From Bacillota bacterium (lineage in GTDB: Bacteria; Bacillota; Clostridia; Christensenellales; Aristaeellaceae): a stretch of 52,954 bases of DNA. Below the pieces are notes generated by a model, which did not search any database, was not told where the DNA came from, and saw only the letters and a list, made by a program, of their open reading frames with translations. The stretch spans positions 1 to 52,954 of the forward strand of contig JAEZHK010000017.1 in the NCBI GenBank assembly GCA_023416655.1, given 5' to 3'. Below, one piece after another: positions 1-7,492 of the stretch. Within the stretch, counting starts at the first letter, position 1, and every line of letters starts with the position of its first letter. A program made the position numbers and the translations under genes.

Positions 1-43
1 CGCGGGGGGGGGGTTTCGGCCGGGGCGCGGCACAACTTTAAAC

Positions 44-847
44 TCAGGAAGCCGGCGCGGCTTCGGGTGCGGGCGCCATCGCAAAGCCCACCGCTTCGAA
101 GACGGCCAGGGCGTCCGGGGTGGTCAGATAGTCCAGGAAAGCCTTCGCCGCGTCCGCGCTGGCCGAAGCCTTGAGCACCGCGCCGGGGTAGACGACCAGC
201 TTGTGGCTGCCTTCGGGCGCTTCCGCGACGACTGTGACGCCCTTGGCCGTCGCCGCGTCGGTGGCGTAGACCACGCCGCAGTCCACCGCGCCGCTCGAAA
301 CCTGGGTCAGCACTTCCTTGACGTTCGCGCCCAGCGAGGCCTTGGCCGAGACCGCATCCCAACTGCCGAGCGTCGTAAAGACTTCCTCAGCGTACTGGCC
401 CACCGGCACGTCGGAATTGCCCAGCGCTACCAGCTTCACCGCGTCGCCCGCCACGTCCTCAAAGCCCTTAAGGCCCAGCGTGGAGCCCTCCGGAACGATC
501 AGAACCACCTTGTTGTTCAGAAGGTCCTTGCGGGTGCCCTCCAAAAGGTAGCCGCCCGCCTCCAGCGCGTCCATCTGCTTCTTCGCTGCCGAGAGGAAGA
601 GGTCGGCTTCCGCGCCGGACTCTATCTGGGTCTGCAGTGTGCCGCTGGAGTCGAAGTTGAAGGTCAGGGTCACGTCGGGCTGGGCCGCCTTGTACAGCTC
701 ACCGATCTTCGTCAGCGACTCGGTCAGACTGGCCGCCGCGAACACGTTCAGTTCCACCTTGGTTTCGGCCATCGCGACGGACCCCAGCAGCAGGCAGAGG
801 GCGGCGGAGAGGGCGATGAGCTGCTTCAGCGTACGGTTCACGGGCAT
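44..847 (-). CDS. modA: Molybdate ABC transporter substrate-binding protein ModA
   Basis: Extracellular lipid- or membrane-associated binding protein that captures molybdate (or tungstate) for an ABC importer. The N-terminus is a signal peptide: basic residues, a hydrophobic stretch (LIALSAALCLLLGSVAMA) and an Ala-x-Ala cleavage site near residue 26. The mature part begins with the ModA-typical LNVFAAASLTESL and contains the DLFLSA and GAVDCGVVYATDA segments found in this family. Length, about 267 residues, is normal for ModA. The start is uncertain: GAGGAGG lies directly against the ATG at 847, so the GTG at 841, six bases downstream of that motif, is an equally good start; a longer reading from 877 is less likely. 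The permease and ATPase genes (modB, modC) would lie beyond base 1 and cannot be seen. It is divergent from the regulator at 1060. Confidence 0.93.
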   Translation of the reverse strand: MPVNRTLKQLIALSAALCLLLGSVAMAETKVELNVFAAASLTESLTKIGELYKAAQPDVTLTFNFDSSGTLQTQIESGAEADLFLSAAKKQMDALEAGGYLLEGTRKDLLNNKVVLIVPEGSTLGLKGFEDVAGDAVKLVALGNSDVPVGQYAEEVFTTLGSWDAVSAKASLGANVKEVLTQVSSGAVDCGVVYATDAATAKGVTVVAEAPEGSHKLVVYPGAVLKASASADAAKAFLDYLTTPDALAVFEAVGFAMAPAPEAAPAS

Positions 848-884
848 CCTCCTCACTGAAAATCGGGCATAAACCAAATTCTGA

Positions 885-914
885 TAAACGTTTGGTGCTG
901 TTTGTTATCGTTTA
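885..914. promoter_or_regulatory. Inverted repeat at the modA transcription start, candidate operator
   Basis: TAAACG (885-890) and CGTTTA (909-914) form an inverted repeat with 18 bases between the arms, just downstream of the modA -10 box. A bound protein here would block initiation. Binding by the adjacent HTH regulator is an inference from position only. Confidence 0.4.
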
Positions 915-918
915 GTCC

Positions 919-947
919 ATTGTAATGGGGCACGCGGCGCTTGTCAA
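919..947 (-). promoter_or_regulatory. Probable sigma-A promoter of modA
   Basis: On the minus strand TTGACA (947-942) and TACAAT (924-919) are separated by exactly 17 bases, a near-consensus housekeeping promoter. Transcription would begin near 912, inside the inverted repeat at 885-914. Confidence 0.7.
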
Positions 948-963
948 GCGATCCGGACGTCCG

Positions 964-993
964 TAGCGTAATTTCCCGATGAGAATAACGCTA
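964..993. promoter_or_regulatory. Second inverted repeat between modA and the regulator gene
   Basis: TAGCGTAATT (964-973) and AATAACGCTA (984-993) are inverted repeats matching at 9 of 10 positions, 10 bases apart. The site lies upstream of the modA -35 box and about 65 bases before the regulator start, so it could serve either gene. The arms are different from those of the repeat at 885-914. Confidence 0.4.
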
Positions 994-1059
994 TTTGTTG
1001 AAACAAGCTTTACACACGCTCTTTAACCCGGTACAATGGGGGCAGAAGGGGGCGCGTCC

Positions 1060-1974
1060 ATGGACAACGAGCTGATGACAGTGCAGGAGGTCGCGGACCT
1101 TCTGCGCGTAAAGCGCAACACCGTCTACGAGATGCTCAAGCGCGGAGACCTGCCTTCCGTCAAGGTGGGCAAGCAGCTGCGCGTAAAGCGCGGCGACGTG
1201 GCGGGAAAGCTGGCGGGCGCGCCCAACGCGCGTGTCCCAGAACACGACGCGCCAATTGCCGCTAGCGGAAGGACATCGCTGGTCCTGTGCGGACAGGATC
1301 CGTCACTCGATTTGATCGCCGCCCATGTGAGCGCGGAGCCCGGCATGCCGGAAGTGCTCCGCTCCCATCAGGGCAGCTACAATGCGCTGGCGGCGCTGTA
1401 CGCCGGGCGGGCGGACATCGCCACCTGCCACCTGTGGGATGAAAAAACGCAGGAATACAACTTGCCCTATATCTCAAGGCTCCTGCCGGGGATGCCCGCG
1501 CTGGTCGTGCGGCTTTTCGGGCGCACCGCGGGGTTCTACACGGCCGCGGGAAACCCCCTGGGCCTGACCGGTTGGGCAGACCTCGCCCGGCCCGGAATCC
1601 GTCTGGTCAACCGGGAGAAGGGCAGCGGCATCCGGGTGCTGATCGACGAGAAGCTGCGCGCGCACTCCCTCTCCCCCGCCTCCATCCGGGGCTACGGAGA
1701 CGCGCGGCCCAATCACGCCGCGGTGGCCATCGCGGTGGCGGGCGGCGAGGGCGATGTGGGCGTGGGCATCCAGTCCGTCGCGCGGCAGGTGCCGGACGTC
1801 CACTTCGTGCCCCTCCAGAAGGAGTGGTACGACATGGTGATCCTCGACGCGCAGAAGGATGAAACCCCTTTTCGGGCGGTGATTGATTATGTGTGCTCGG
1901 AAGCGTTTGTAATGAAGCTAAGTCGGCTCGGGGAGTACGATTTTTCGCAGACGGGGCGTTTCTTCCGCCTTTAG
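1060..1974 (+). CDS. HTH regulator fused to a periplasmic-binding-protein-like domain
   Basis: Probable cytoplasmic transcription factor of 304 residues. Residues 1-50 are an excisionase/MerR-like helix-turn-helix (LMTVQEVADLLRVKRNTVYEML, then a short wing with VKVGKQLRVKRGDV). From about residue 75 to the end is a type 2 binding-protein fold of the kind Pfam calls PBP_like (start SLVLCGQDPSLDLIAAHV; later GRTAGFYTAAGNPLGLTGW and NREKGSGIRVLIDE). In known relatives this domain senses a small anion or metabolite, often molybdate or tungstate. Divergent placement next to modA supports a molybdate sensor, but the ligand is inferred. The start at 1060 is preferred over 1036 because AGAAGGGGG precedes it at proper spacing. 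A T-run terminator is not obvious downstream. Confidence 0.85.
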   Translation: MDNELMTVQEVADLLRVKRNTVYEMLKRGDLPSVKVGKQLRVKRGDVAGKLAGAPNARVPEHDAPIAASGRTSLVLCGQDPSLDLIAAHVSAEPGMPEVLRSHQGSYNALAALYAGRADIATCHLWDEKTQEYNLPYISRLLPGMPALVVRLFGRTAGFYTAAGNPLGLTGWADLARPGIRLVNREKGSGIRVLIDEKLRAHSLSPASIRGYGDARPNHAAVAIAVAGGEGDVGVGIQSVARQVPDVHFVPLQKEWYDMVILDAQKDETPFRAVIDYVCSEAFVMKLSRLGEYDFSQTGRFFRL

Positions 1975-2076
1975 CCCCGGCCGAAAGCATCAGGCGGTAT
2001 TTACCTTTTTACGGAGATGCGCAAAATTATATCTGAAAGGCAGCCAACTCAAGTAAACAGGCAACCACCCACACAT

Positions 2077-2241
2077 TCAGCGAGCAAGCAGCTTGATTCG
2101 TTCAAGACTGCCGTCCGTACTTCCGTCGTCGATACAGCACACCGACCAAGTGTAACTTTCTCCAAGTGGCGACATTACACAGCTTGTTTCATTGAAAAAC
2201 TTAGGTATGCACTCCTGCTCGTTGCAGCGGGGCGATATCAT
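2077..2241 (-). pseudogene. Truncated family 2 glycosyltransferase (N-terminal fragment)
   Basis: The minus strand encodes about 54 residues beginning MISPRCNEQECIPKFFNE and containing SVCCIDDGSTDGSLERIKLL, then TGA at 2079-2077. The NExE-type start followed by DDGSTDGS is the nucleotide-sugar-binding N-terminus of GT2 enzymes such as dolichol-phosphate-mannose synthase-like proteins, which are normally 230 residues or more. Only that start remains; the next 100 bases show no convincing continuation in any frame. The fragment follows the DUF6056 gene in the same frame, 24 bases after its stop, consistent with a former operon. Base composition is AT-rich like the whole 2.0-4.5 kb block. The rest of the interval 1975-2265 holds nothing else I can identify. 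Confidence 0.6.
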
Positions 2242-2265
2242 GATGTAATTTGTTATTTGAATTTT

Positions 2266-3618
2266 TCACATCCTCGTTATCGCCGTATACAATGCAGCGG
2301 AAAATGTTATTGCTGCAAGCGGAACAATGATCGCAAGTATACCTACTGCGGATTTCTTGTTGCTTTCTGCAATTTTCCGAAACACCATAGCCCCGATTGC
2401 CGCTATCAGCATCATCATAAAAAAGTTGGTACGCTGACCACTTGCCCACACGGTCGGTGATAATCCAAGGATGAACGAGGAAATAAACGCCATCGCGAGC
2501 GCCCACACGGCGACCAGACTCTCCCTTATATCCTCAAAGGCGTTGAACAGGCTCACAAAAGTGCAAATTGCACCGATTGCCGGAAGTATAAATGCGATAT
2601 ATGTTATGGTCTTATGATAGTTCATCACATTGATAACGCCGACATTGTAGCTCCCCGTGAATGGAGCCATATTCGCAATCCACTCAAAGAACGGCGTGGA
2701 AGCGTTGAACAGGCGTAGTCCACACGCAAGCGTAATAAACAGCGGAACGCCCGCGATAAGCCGGGAAAGCACGTCTTTGCGCAGCAGCCACACTCTGATA
2801 AACAGCAACCCGCTGACGGCTGTGAAAAGCTCATTGCGCATATAAAACAGCGTTGACAATGCGTGTTGATAGCCGAGTATGCACTTTCGAGATAATGACA
2901 TTACCTCCCAGTCGATGAACCAATGAACCTCGTGTAATCCTCTCAAGGTAACGGACGGAGCGGTTGCGAGCCAAACAAGCTCGATTGCGGCAATCAGCGT
3001 CAAAACGAGAGGATACAGACGAATTCTACGCTCGCGAACCGTTATCACGACAAACAGCAAAACAGCAGTCAGGAAACCGATAGCCGCCAACTGTTCTTCG
3101 TTCGTGCCAAAAAGGAATGCAAGTGCATGTAGAGGGTACTCGTACCACCTAAAGGGAAGCTTCCGAATCATCTTTACAAACCCATAAAGCCCGAACAGGA
3201 GCAAAGGATAGGCAAACGTATAGTTGCTTGCGTTCGCTGCCCAACCTGCCTCCGCGTTAATTTCTATTTGGTACGATAGGATAAGCAGCGCAACCGCCCA
3301 TTTTCCCATAATGTCGGCTTTGTGCGTGAATATCTTGGCGGTGTACACGGCGGTTACGGTCCACATAACCGGGTAGAGTATGCGGAATATCCAAAAATGG
3401 CGGGTGTACAGCACAAGCGGAATTTCATTAAGCACGCGGGCAGACCAACTCAATCGGTCTTTTATCGCCTCTAATGTAAGCAATTGTTTCGAATAATAAA
3501 TGTCGTCCCTGAATACTTTCACCGAAGCTCCAATTACGGCAAACAATAAAAATAACACTATCCACGGAATATTTTCGCGAATCCTCTGACAAATACGGGA
3601 TTTGCATGACATTTCCAT
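2266..3618 (-). CDS. DUF6056-type polytopic membrane protein
   Basis: A 450-residue integral membrane protein with about ten to twelve hydrophobic segments; the first is IPWIVLFLLFAVIGASV near residue 17 and the last is near the C-terminus. The pattern (short cytoplasmic N-terminus, RDDIYYSK loop after the first helix, NYTFAYPLLLFGLYGF) resembles DUF6056 proteins, which are often found with GT2 glycosyltransferases, GtrA and DMT-type flippases in cell-surface glycan clusters and look like GT-C glycosyltransferases. The catalytic role is not known. Here the neighbours are a GT2 fragment downstream and a DMT-like fragment upstream. GAGGTG precedes the start. AT-rich composition and codon use unlike the flanking genes suggest acquisition. 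Confidence 0.75.
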   Translation of the reverse strand: MEMSCKSRICQRIRENIPWIVLFLLFAVIGASVKVFRDDIYYSKQLLTLEAIKDRLSWSARVLNEIPLVLYTRHFWIFRILYPVMWTVTAVYTAKIFTHKADIMGKWAVALLILSYQIEINAEAGWAANASNYTFAYPLLLFGLYGFVKMIRKLPFRWYEYPLHALAFLFGTNEEQLAAIGFLTAVLLFVVITVRERRIRLYPLVLTLIAAIELVWLATAPSVTLRGLHEVHWFIDWEVMSLSRKCILGYQHALSTLFYMRNELFTAVSGLLFIRVWLLRKDVLSRLIAGVPLFITLACGLRLFNASTPFFEWIANMAPFTGSYNVGVINVMNYHKTITYIAFILPAIGAICTFVSLFNAFEDIRESLVAVWALAMAFISSFILGLSPTVWASGQRTNFFMMMLIAAIGAMVFRKIAESNKKSAVGILAIIVPLAAITFSAALYTAITRM

Positions 3619-3637
3619 TTATGACACCTCGTTATGC

Positions 3638-4153
3638 TTACGATATTCCCAACTGTCCGAGTTCAATCAAGGCGTTGTGTCCATTTGAACGGTACAGCAG
3701 GAAGAAGGTATAATTCGATAAATCGCCGTCAAAAATTGCCGAGGAATAAAATCCACCAGAATCATAGCGTATAGAACCACCGTCCAGATTGTTGAAATAA
3801 TCGGTGAGGTCGGTACGGCGTTCTTTCTGCGTAGGCATTTCGTAATATTGGCCGCTCCGATTGTCACGCATCACAATGCGATTGTTCCAGCGAGAATCGT
3901 GATCGTAGGTATCCTGCGAGATCGGTTCCCCCGGAACCAACGCCCAACCACGAATTATGATTTTGCCTTCGGCCTGCTTCACTTCGTCAACCTTATATTT
4001 CACATCAGCGGCCTCGTAGTTCGTACCAAGAACCCACGGTTTGAGAGACGATACATCGTGATATGCCCACAGATAAAGAGCATTGCACGACAAAAACGCC
4101 GCGATGGCGAACAGGACGAGAACCATGATATTCCTTTTAGGGGATAATGTCAT
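3638..4153 (-). CDS. Uncharacterised membrane-anchored protein
   Basis: A 171-residue protein with one N-terminal hydrophobic segment (IMVLVLFAIAAFLSCNALYL, residues 9-28) and then a soluble, probably extracytoplasmic domain rich in beta-type segments (KIIIRGWALVPGEPI; RIVMRDNRSGQYYEMPTQ; FFLLYRSNGHNALIEL). I do not recognise the family. The arrangement, with the DUF6056 gene 19 bases downstream and ATGA overlap with the DMT-like fragment upstream, suggests a part in surface glycan assembly or display. AAAGGAAG lies ahead of the ATG at a good distance. Same AT-rich composition as its neighbours. Confidence 0.7.
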   Translation of the reverse strand: MTLSPKRNIMVLVLFAIAAFLSCNALYLWAYHDVSSLKPWVLGTNYEAADVKYKVDEVKQAEGKIIIRGWALVPGEPISQDTYDHDSRWNNRIVMRDNRSGQYYEMPTQKERRTDLTDYFNNLDGGSIRYDSGGFYSSAIFDGDLSNYTFFLLYRSNGHNALIELGQLGIS

Positions 4154-4398
4154 ATAACTTCCTTTCTTTCACATTTCATAATGATGATATCCGCAACCGC
4201 CAGGAAAACTCCGATTATATTCAAGATAGTTGGTTTCACGCAATGAAAATACGCCCGCCAAGCACAGCAAGCGCCACGATTATCGCGCTTGCCATCGGAT
4301 AAAACATGTTTAAGTTGAATCCGCCCAACACGATCGTGAACAGCGTTAAAGGAACTATGCACAACACCAATCCCTCGCACAATTGTAGCCGGTAGCAT
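4150..4398 (-). pseudogene. Frameshifted DMT/EamA-like small membrane protein fragment
   Basis: No single frame is open across a sensible protein, but two adjacent minus-strand frames read as one membrane protein. The first (about 4398-4244) gives LVLCIVPLTLFTIVLGG, then MFYPMASAIIVALAVLGGRI, and hits a stop. The other, joined at about 4245, gives KPTILNIIGVFLAVADIIIM and ends with TGA at 4152-4150, overlapping the next ATG. The layout of a helix, then YPMASAI, then a final ILNIIGV helix is that of the C-terminal half of small drug/metabolite transporters such as ArnE-like flippases. One missing base would restore the frame. I read it as a decayed flippase gene of the cassette; sequencing error is possible. 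Confidence 0.5.
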
Positions 4399-4467
4399 AC
4401 AGGCTATAAACATTATTTTACCATTTTTTGTCCTACATTTATAAAGAATATCACATGATCTGATCGA

Positions 4468-4518
4468 TGTCAATCGGGGAAAATCTTTCGGGTCCAGCGA
4501 AAATCTTCCGGGTTTAGC
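4468..4518. repeat. Tandem 20-bp repeat, possibly a relic IS end
   Basis: After TGTCAATCGG come two head-to-tail 20-base units, 4479-4498 and 4499-4518, identical at 17 of 20 positions (shared GAAAATCTT and CGGGT). A TGT start followed by internal repeats is how several IS21-family ends look. No transposase and no second end were seen, so this is at most a solo remnant. It lies at the upstream edge of the AT-rich cassette. Confidence 0.4.
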
Positions 4519-4563
4519 GCTCAAAAAACCTGCCACGCCCCGAAAAATAACGGCGATTCCCGC

Positions 4564-4593
4564 TTGACACGCGAAAAAGGCCCGTGCTATAAT
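4564..4593 (+). promoter_or_regulatory. Sigma-A promoter of the T-box/trpP operon
   Basis: Perfect TTGACA (4564-4569) and TATAAT (4588-4593) with an 18-base spacer. Transcription would start near 4600 and read straight into the T-box leader. Confidence 0.88.
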
Positions 4594-4599
4594 GCGTTC

Positions 4600-4871
4600 A
4601 ACTTCATAAGAAACCTACGATGTGGAAATCAAACCACGGAGCGCACCCCCAGAGAGCAGGCGTTGGTGAGAGTCCTGCGGAGAGCGGCCTGGCAAATGGA
4701 CCACGGAGGGCAAGGTGAACGGCTTCGGCCAAGTATCCGAGACGCGTGCCGGCGTTACAGGCAGAAAATGTGTTGGCATTTTCGTTAGAGAGGGCTCGTT
4801 TTCGTGAACGGGTCAATGAAGGTGGTACCGCAGACAACAGTCTGTCCTTGCAATAAGGGCAGACTGTTTTT
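4600..4871 (+). promoter_or_regulatory. T-box leader, tryptophan specifier likely
   Basis: A transcribed leader with the T-box hallmarks in order: an AGAGAGC/GGTGAG apical part of stem I (4651-4675), the antiterminator T-box sequence AAGGTGGTACCGC (4819-4831), and an intrinsic terminator (AGTCTGTCCTT 4839-4849 pairing with AAGGGCAGACT 4855-4865, then six T). T-boxes sense uncharged tRNA and allow read-through when the cognate amino acid is scarce. On the 3' side of stem I, TGG at 4697-4699 is preceded by AAA and followed by ACCAC; CCAC (4701-4704) can pair with GTGG (4622-4625), which places TGG in the specifier loop. TGG is the tryptophan codon, agreeing with the TrpP-like gene downstream. 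Confidence 0.88.
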
Positions 4872-4971
4872 TATACCGGTCCTCTCTTCCATGCCAACGG
4901 TTCCTCACCCCGGTACACCTTCCGAATGGCACGTTCGGAAGGGAACAAATTCAAGTGCAGGGAGGTTCCCC

Positions 4972-5541
4972 ATGGAAAGCGGAAAGGTTCTGGAGAAGCG
5001 CACGGTAGTCACTCAGGAAAAGAAGGGCATGACGGCCCGCGACATGCTATTGATCGGCATCCTTCTGGCGGCGGGCGCGGTGCTCAAGTTCTTCGTCGGC
5101 TCGTTCTTCAACTTCGCGGGCATGAAGCCCAACTTCGTGATCGCGATGTACTGCCTGATCATCCTTCTGATCAAGCCCAAGCTCTACGAGGCGGCGATCA
5201 TCGGTCTCCTGGCCGGTTTCGTCTGTCAGTTCTTCCCCGGCCAGCCCTACCTGAACTTCGCGAGCGAGTTGGTGGGCGCGGTGGCCATGAGCCTATTGAT
5301 CCAGATTCCGCTGAGCATCAAGAAGTTCTCTCTGCACCCGACCCTTGCTACCTTCCTGAGCACCCTTGCCAGCGGCTTCACCTTCGTGGGCGTGATGTAC
5401 TTCCTCTACTTCACCGGCTACGACATCAAGCCCACCCCGCTGGGCCTCTTCCTGGGCATTATCCTGGGTACGGCGCTTTTCAACTCGATCCTCGTGCAGA
5501 TTCTGCACCTGCCGCTGAGCCTGATGCTGAAAAAGCGCTGA
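4972..5541 (+). CDS. trpP: Tryptophan ECF transporter S component (TrpP-like)
   Basis: A 189-residue integral membrane substrate-binding subunit expected to bring in tryptophan. After a 20-residue polar start it has about five to six hydrophobic segments; MLLIGILLAAGAVLKFFVG, GMKPNFVIAMYCLIILLIKP and AAIIGLLAGFVCQFFPGQP fit TrpP/YhaG-type proteins, in which the GMKPNF segment is characteristic. A tryptophan T-box in front of it supports the substrate. The start at 4972 follows GGAGG (4961-4965); the longer reading from 4804 runs through the leader terminator and is not credible. The gene is followed, after a hairpin-rich 317-base gap, by a complete ECF module (A1, A2, T), so the system may be a dedicated importer. 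The S-component assignment is strong; tryptophan specificity is inferred from family and leader. Confidence 0.85.
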   Translation: MESGKVLEKRTVVTQEKKGMTARDMLLIGILLAAGAVLKFFVGSFFNFAGMKPNFVIAMYCLIILLIKPKLYEAAIIGLLAGFVCQFFPGQPYLNFASELVGAVAMSLLIQIPLSIKKFSLHPTLATFLSTLASGFTFVGVMYFLYFTGYDIKPTPLGLFLGIILGTALFNSILVQILHLPLSLMLKKR

Positions 5542-5590
5542 GCGCATTGCCCCGGGAGGTTTAGTGGGTCAGGACCCTCCAAGGTTCCAT

Positions 5591-5833
5591 CATACGCGCC
5601 GACTTGTCGGCACGTATGGATTCCCTCAAAGGGCGCGCTTGCCCCCCAAGGTTGGTTTCCCTTTGGGAAACCAAGTCGCTTTGCGACCGAAACATTCCAA
5701 TGGTTTGGAATGTTTCGCCGGGTCGGGGAATCAATTCCTTAAGCCCGGATTGCGCTCGGAATTTCCCGCAGGAAATTCAGTAATCCGGCCCCGCACCCAT
5801 CGCAATCGCTTACGCCGCAGCGGAAGCGATTGC
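5591..5833 (+). repeat. Hairpin-rich intergenic element between trpP and ecfA1
   Basis: This non-coding gap is a series of palindromes: CATACG/CGTATG (5591-5618), TTGGTTTCCC/GGGAAACCAA (5652-5674), GTCGC/GCGAC (5675-5687), CGAAACATTCCA with its complement (5688-5717), CCGGATT/AATCCGG enclosing GGAATTTC/GAAATTC (5745-5788), and GCAATCGCTT/AAGCGATTGC (5802-5833). Between the fourth and fifth stems is AATTCCTTAAG (5733-5743). That linker and the internal layout of the fifth stem are shared with the four-copy element described at 8256, 12895, 40653 and 50256, while the second to fourth stems are shared with the array at 29800-29945. It is not coding; a reading frame through it is an accident of the palindromes. 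Confidence 0.7.
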
Positions 5834-5858
5834 CAGAATTCACGTTGGAGGCCGATCC

Positions 5859-6698
5859 ATGATCCGTTTGAAGGACCTGAACTTCCAGTACAAGGACGCG
5901 CCGGGCTTCGCGCTGACCGATGTCAACCTTGAAATCGCGGAGGGTGAATTCGTCGGCATCATCGGCTCGAGCGGCGCGGGCAAAACCACGCTGACCTACG
6001 TCCTGAACGGCGTCGTACCCCACTACTACGGCGGCGACTTCTACGGCCGCGCCGAAGTCGCGGGCCTCGACACAATCGACGCAGGCCCCGCCCGGCTCTC
6101 CCAGATCGCAGGCAGCGTGTTTCAGGACATCGACGGGCAGATGGTGGCCTCCATCGTGGAGGATGAACTGCTCTTTGGCCTCGAGAACTTCGGCGTCCCC
6201 CGCGCGGAAATCGAGCAGCGCCTCCAAACGGCGCTGGACGCGATGGGCATCGCGCCCCTTCGCCACCGGGCGATCGCGTCGCTCTCCGGCGGGCAGAAGC
6301 AAAAGGTGGCCATCGCGGCGATCGTGGCGCTTCGGCCCAAAGTATTGGTGCTGGACGAACCCACCGGCGAACTGGACCCCAGGAGCAGCATGAGCGTCTT
6401 TGAGATGCTCCGAAAGCTCAACCAAAAGTTCGGCATGACCATCGTGGTGGTGGAGCAGAAGATCATGCTGCTGTGCGAATACGCAAAGCGCCTCGTCGTC
6501 ATGGACAAGGGCAAAGTGCTCCTTGACGGCGTGGTGCGGGACGTGATCCAGAACATCGAGGCGCTCACCGGCGCAGGCGTCAACGCGCCCCGCGTGGCTT
6601 CCCTCGCACACGAACTGAAGGCGCGCGGCCTGTACGATGGGCCGCTTCCGGTGAGCGTGTCGGAGGCCGAGCGCATGATACGGGAGGTGCTGAAGTGA
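5859..6698 (+). CDS. ecfA1: ECF transporter ATPase subunit A1
   Basis: ATP-hydrolysing subunit of an energy-coupling factor vitamin/amino-acid importer, on the cytoplasmic side of the membrane. 279 residues: Walker A GSSGAGKTT (36-44), Q-loop SVFQDIDGQ (about 87-95), signature LSGGQKQK (about 144-151), Walker B VLVLDEPTGE (about 163-172) and a C-terminal region of the EcfA type. The Q-loop DxDGQ variant is usual for EcfA proteins, which pair as A1/A2 heterodimers. It overlaps ecfA2 by four bases (ATGA-type), implying translational coupling. TTGGAGG precedes the start. With trpP upstream it probably powers tryptophan uptake, but it could also serve other S components elsewhere in the genome. 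Confidence 0.92.
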   Translation: MIRLKDLNFQYKDAPGFALTDVNLEIAEGEFVGIIGSSGAGKTTLTYVLNGVVPHYYGGDFYGRAEVAGLDTIDAGPARLSQIAGSVFQDIDGQMVASIVEDELLFGLENFGVPRAEIEQRLQTALDAMGIAPLRHRAIASLSGGQKQKVAIAAIVALRPKVLVLDEPTGELDPRSSMSVFEMLRKLNQKFGMTIVVVEQKIMLLCEYAKRLVVMDKGKVLLDGVVRDVIQNIEALTGAGVNAPRVASLAHELKARGLYDGPLPVSVSEAERMIREVLK

Positions 6699-7492
6699 TC
6701 GAGTTCCAGCATGTCTCCTTCGGCTACAACGGAGGCCTCACCATCCGGGACATCTCCTTCCGGCTCGAAAAGGGCGAATTCGCGGCGGTCATCGGCGAAA
6801 ACGGCGCGGGAAAGACCACCATTTCCAAGCTCTGCAACGGGCTTCTAAAACCCGCGCAAGGCCGCGTCCTGGTCAATGTCATGGACACAAAAACCACCCG
6901 CGTCAGCCGCATTGCGCGGTCGGTGGGCTTTTTGTTCCAGAACCCGGACCGGCAGATCTGCCGGAATACCGTGCGAGAGGAAATCCTGTTCGGCCTGACG
7001 CTGACGGTGGACGACCCGGCGGAGCGCGCCCGCCGCCTGGAAAAGACGCTTTCGGAATTCGGCTTTGACCCGGACCGAAACCCGTTCGCCCTGAGCCGCG
7101 GCGAACGGCAGCGGCTGGCGCTGGCCTCGCTGATGGCCTGCGAGCCGGACGTGATGATCCTGGATGAGCCAACCACCGGCCTCGACTACCGCGAGTGCAT
7201 GGAGATCATGGAGAAAATCTCAGAGCGAAACCGGGCGGGCGCGACGGTCGTCATGGTCTGCCACGACATGGAGATCGTGCAGGACTTCGCAAGGCGCGTG
7301 CTGGTGGTAGCGGGCGGAGAACTCATCGGCGACGGGCCGACCGGCGAAATCATGACGGACGCGGCACTTTTGGAGCGCGCATCGGTGGCCCCGGCACAGA
7401 TCCCCCAGCTGGCACTCCGTTTCGGCAGTCAGTTCTCCGGCGTCTTCACCATCAAGCAGATGACGGACGCCATCGAAGGGCGGGTGAGGTGA
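6695..7492 (+). CDS. ecfA2: ECF transporter ATPase subunit A2
   Basis: Second ATPase of the energy-coupling factor. 265 residues with Walker A GENGAGKTT (34-42), Q-loop FLFQNPDRQ (about 84-92), signature LSRGERQR (about 130-137) and Walker B DVMILDEPTTG (about 149-159). The signature has Arg in place of the second Gly (LSRGE), a tolerated variant in EcfA2 proteins. It starts inside the end of ecfA1 and its TGA shares one base with the ATG of ecfT (TGATG), so the three genes are tightly coupled. Confidence 0.92.
   Translation: MIEFQHVSFGYNGGLTIRDISFRLEKGEFAAVIGENGAGKTTISKLCNGLLKPAQGRVLVNVMDTKTTRVSRIARSVGFLFQNPDRQICRNTVREEILFGLTLTVDDPAERARRLEKTLSEFGFDPDRNPFALSRGERQRLALASLMACEPDVMILDEPTTGLDYRECMEIMEKISERNRAGATVVMVCHDMEIVQDFARRVLVVAGGELIGDGPTGEIMTDAALLERASVAPAQIPQLALRFGSQFSGVFTIKQMTDAIEGRVR

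Noticed and set aside
1..43. Start of modB after modA
   Set aside because: Only 43 bases remain beyond the modA stop, containing a G-run and no start codon with a ribosome site.
2017..2460. 147-codon plus-strand frame rich in His, Cys and Arg
   Set aside because: Antisense to the GT2 fragment and the end of the DUF6056 gene, both with recognisable protein motifs; composition is not protein-like.
4564..4788. 74-codon frame beginning at the trpP promoter
   Set aside because: It begins in the -35 box and runs through the T-box stem I; the region is a leader RNA.
5564..5932. 122-codon frame between trpP and ecfA1
   Set aside because: Runs through the palindrome series and into ecfA1; produced by repeats, no start signal.
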